From Methylobacterium sp. DB0501 (lineage in GTDB: Bacteria; Pseudomonadota; Alphaproteobacteria; Rhizobiales; Beijerinckiaceae): 64,000 nucleotides of DNA. The translations under genes and the position numbers were made by a program. The notes beneath the pieces were generated by a model, which saw only the letters and a program-made list of their open reading frames with translations, had not been told where the DNA came from and searched no databases. Positions 62,838-64,000 of this stretch are shown in pieces; positions within the stretch are counted from its first letter, which is position 1, and each line of letters opens with the position of its first letter. The stretch lies in NCBI RefSeq assembly GCF_011043735.1, contig NZ_JAAKGV010000013.1:154728-218727 (forward strand), read 5' to 3'.

Positions 62838-63085
62838 GCGTGCCCCCCGTCCATGAGCCCCCGGCCGACGAGGATCGCGTAGACCGCCCCGGCCTGCTGC
62901 AGCGTGGAGAGGCCGTCCGCCTGCGCCTTGGCGAGCACCTCGCGGATGACCTCCAACGGCGCTGGCTCGGCGGCCTGCTCGACCGGCGGGGCCCACAGCG
63001 GGGAGCGGGGGAACCGCGCGTGGAGGCGGGCCCGAAGCTCGGGCGGCACCCCGCCAGCCGCCGCGACTGCTACTGTGTGAGCCAT
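62834..63085 (-). CDS. Small hypothetical protein, 83 residues
   Basis: First gene of the overlapping reverse-strand set. A soluble protein with an N-terminal PPELRARLHARFP segment and an amphipathic helical C-terminus (EVIREVLAKAQADGLSTLQQ). No family is recognised. Coupled GTGA and ATGA junctions in all three genes make a shared transcript likely. Confidence 0.58.
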   Translation of the reverse strand: MAHTVAVAAAGGVPPELRARLHARFPRSPLWAPPVEQAAEPAPLEVIREVLAKAQADGLSTLQQAGAVYAILVGRGLMDGGHA

Positions 63086-63395
63086 CCCGCACCCCGTCCT
63101 GTGATCCCCGGCTCGATTTTACACGATTTGCCGATTCGCCACTGGACTCTGACCAAAAAATCGCGCAGCCGCCCTGATTCGTAGGGTCACCCCGCTCTGC
63201 AATCCGGCCAGGGAAAAGTTCACCAGTCGGAGAGAGGCCGCTTGCGGGGAGGCCCGGGCCCCGGCATCGTGGCCATCCACTCGAACGGGATACCCCCGCC
63301 GATGCCTGCTCGCCTGAAACGGAAGAAACCCGCCGCCGCCTGAGCCACCCGCTCGGCGTGCCCACGCGCGTCCCGTTTCAGAGAGCACTCCCCCG
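63086..63395. other. Divergent gap with promoters of the small genes
   Basis: These 310 bases lie between the reverse-strand trio and the next gene. They should hold their promoters. A/T content rises near 63115-63180. No gene is supported. Confidence 0.4.
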
Positions 63396-63710
63396 ATGAC
63401 GTTCACTGCCTATCGCGAGGCCTCGGCTATCCGCGCCCTCATTCTCGACCCGTCGCCGATCTCCGGCCCGCGCGAGCCCAGTCGGCCCCTGACGCTGCAG
63501 CAGCTGCAGTTCGGCGGGGAGTTCCTCCTGTGGGACGCCCGCGCCGACGTCGAGTGCCGGCTCGCGATCCAGGCAGTGTTCACGAAGCCTTGCGCAGGGA
63601 CGGCGCTGCGGGCCGAGCGAGCCCTGCTCGCGGCCTGCGAGAAGAAGGGCTCGCCAGAGCATCTCGCCACGCCGCTCTACGACGCCGCGCAGCTCCTGCC
63701 GTGTGATTAG
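63396..63710 (+). CDS. Hypothetical protein, 104 residues
   Basis: I do not recognise it. The sequence is compact and protein-like (MTFTAYREASAIRALILDPS, FLLWDARADVECRLAIQAV), soluble, with three cysteines and no signal. The ribosome binding site is weak (GAGAG). It stops seven bases before what looks like the left end of an IS21-family element and so may be the last island gene before the insertion. Confidence 0.5.
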   Translation: MTFTAYREASAIRALILDPSPISGPREPSRPLTLQQLQFGGEFLLWDARADVECRLAIQAVFTKPCAGTALRAERALLAACEKKGSPEHLATPLYDAAQLLPCD

Positions 63711-63716
63711 GCGTGG

Positions 63717-63816
63717 AATAAGGACCCCGTTTCCGGGGTGATCGGCGTCCAAACGGGCCCCCCAGGATACTTCATCCAGACTGCCTCCCGCACTCGGAAC
63801 GGGAGGCTCGCGGAGG
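63717..63816 (+). mobile_element. Left end of an IS21-family element
   Basis: Between the 104-residue gene and the istA start lie about 100 bases with repeated sequence blocks (ACCCCGTTTCCGGGGTGATCG, then CTCCCGCACTCGGAACGGGAG, a dyad). IS21 elements carry several repeated transposase-binding sites at their ends. The right end is outside the window. Confidence 0.6.
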
Positions 63817-64000
63817 ATGTTGGTCGTGGAGACGGTCGCGAAGATCCGCCGCGCGTACTTCGTGCAGCATAAGCCGATCAAGCAGATCTGCCGGGAGCTG
63901 AAGCTCTCCCGCAAGGTCGTCAGGAAGGTGATCCGCTCGGAGGCAACCGCCTTCCGCTACACCCGCAGCGTCCAGCCTGCACCCAAGCTCGGGCCCTGGC
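63817..64000 (+). CDS. istA: IS21-family transposase IstA (5' part only)
   Basis: The first 61 codons are visible; the gene runs off the window. They encode the helix-turn-helix start of IstA: MLVVETVAKIRRAYFVQHKP, then IKQICRELKLSRKVVRKVIR, the family's opening pattern. GGAGG touches the ATG at 63817, so a start a few codons later may be used. It shows that the island was later hit by an insertion sequence. Confidence 0.85.
   Translation, partial: MLVVETVAKIRRAYFVQHKPIKQICRELKLSRKVVRKVIRSEATAFRYTRSVQPAPKLGPW

Overview
The window looks like chromosomal DNA of a high-G+C alphaproteobacterium of the order Hyphomicrobiales, most likely Methylobacterium or a close relative. This is inferred from the roughly 70% G+C codon use, an intracellular PHA depolymerase, a DksA with one cysteine, the FliL-FliM-DUF6468-MotE flagellar order and the gene content generally. 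No marker gene such as 16S rRNA is present to fix the genus.

From 1 to about 25.7 kb the content is mostly core: ruvB (cut by the window edge), chrA, a glutathione S-transferase, phaZ, rpsU, a receiver protein with Glu at its phosphoacceptor site, a class II amidotransferase, a very large three-domain glycosyltransferase, a chemoreceptor, an M32 carboxypeptidase, a metallophosphoesterase, a PPOX protein, a two-domain protease-inhibitor-like protein with a 2-hydroxyacid dehydrogenase, a four-gene ABC sugar importer, and leuC. Two identical tRNA-Leu(CAG) genes follow, each inside a copied block with its own leader and 3' hairpin.

From 26.9 to 37.5 kb lie two divergent flagellar operons. Leftward are fliL, fliM, a DUF6468 gene, motE and a large secreted TPR protein. 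Rightward are flgF, flgG, flgA and flgH, ending at a strong terminator. After dksA comes an SGNH/MBOAT O-acyltransferase pair.

From 41 to 56 kb the DNA is accessory, with long gene-poor stretches and locally lower G+C. It holds an orphan ParA, then a type I secretion cassette: a ChW-like protein, a 720-residue glycine-rich repeat protein, an ABC exporter, an HlyD adaptor and a Sel1-repeat protein. A decayed IS256-family transposase and an A+T-rich methyltransferase gene follow. Diverged copies of a 100-bp sequence lie on either side of this region.

At 56.09 kb the 3' half of a tRNA-Gly(TCC) gene sits next to a tyrosine integrase, marking one end of a genomic island that continues past the window. 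Its cargo is an SF2 helicase, a small protein with a possible zinc site, a coiled-coil protein, a DUF4365 nuclease-like protein overlapping an unrecognised 377-residue partner, three overlapping small genes on the other strand, and the start of an IS21-family element. The helicase-to-partner block at 58.1-62.3 kb is the best candidate for an undescribed system, probably anti-phage defence. That role is inferred from context, not shown.
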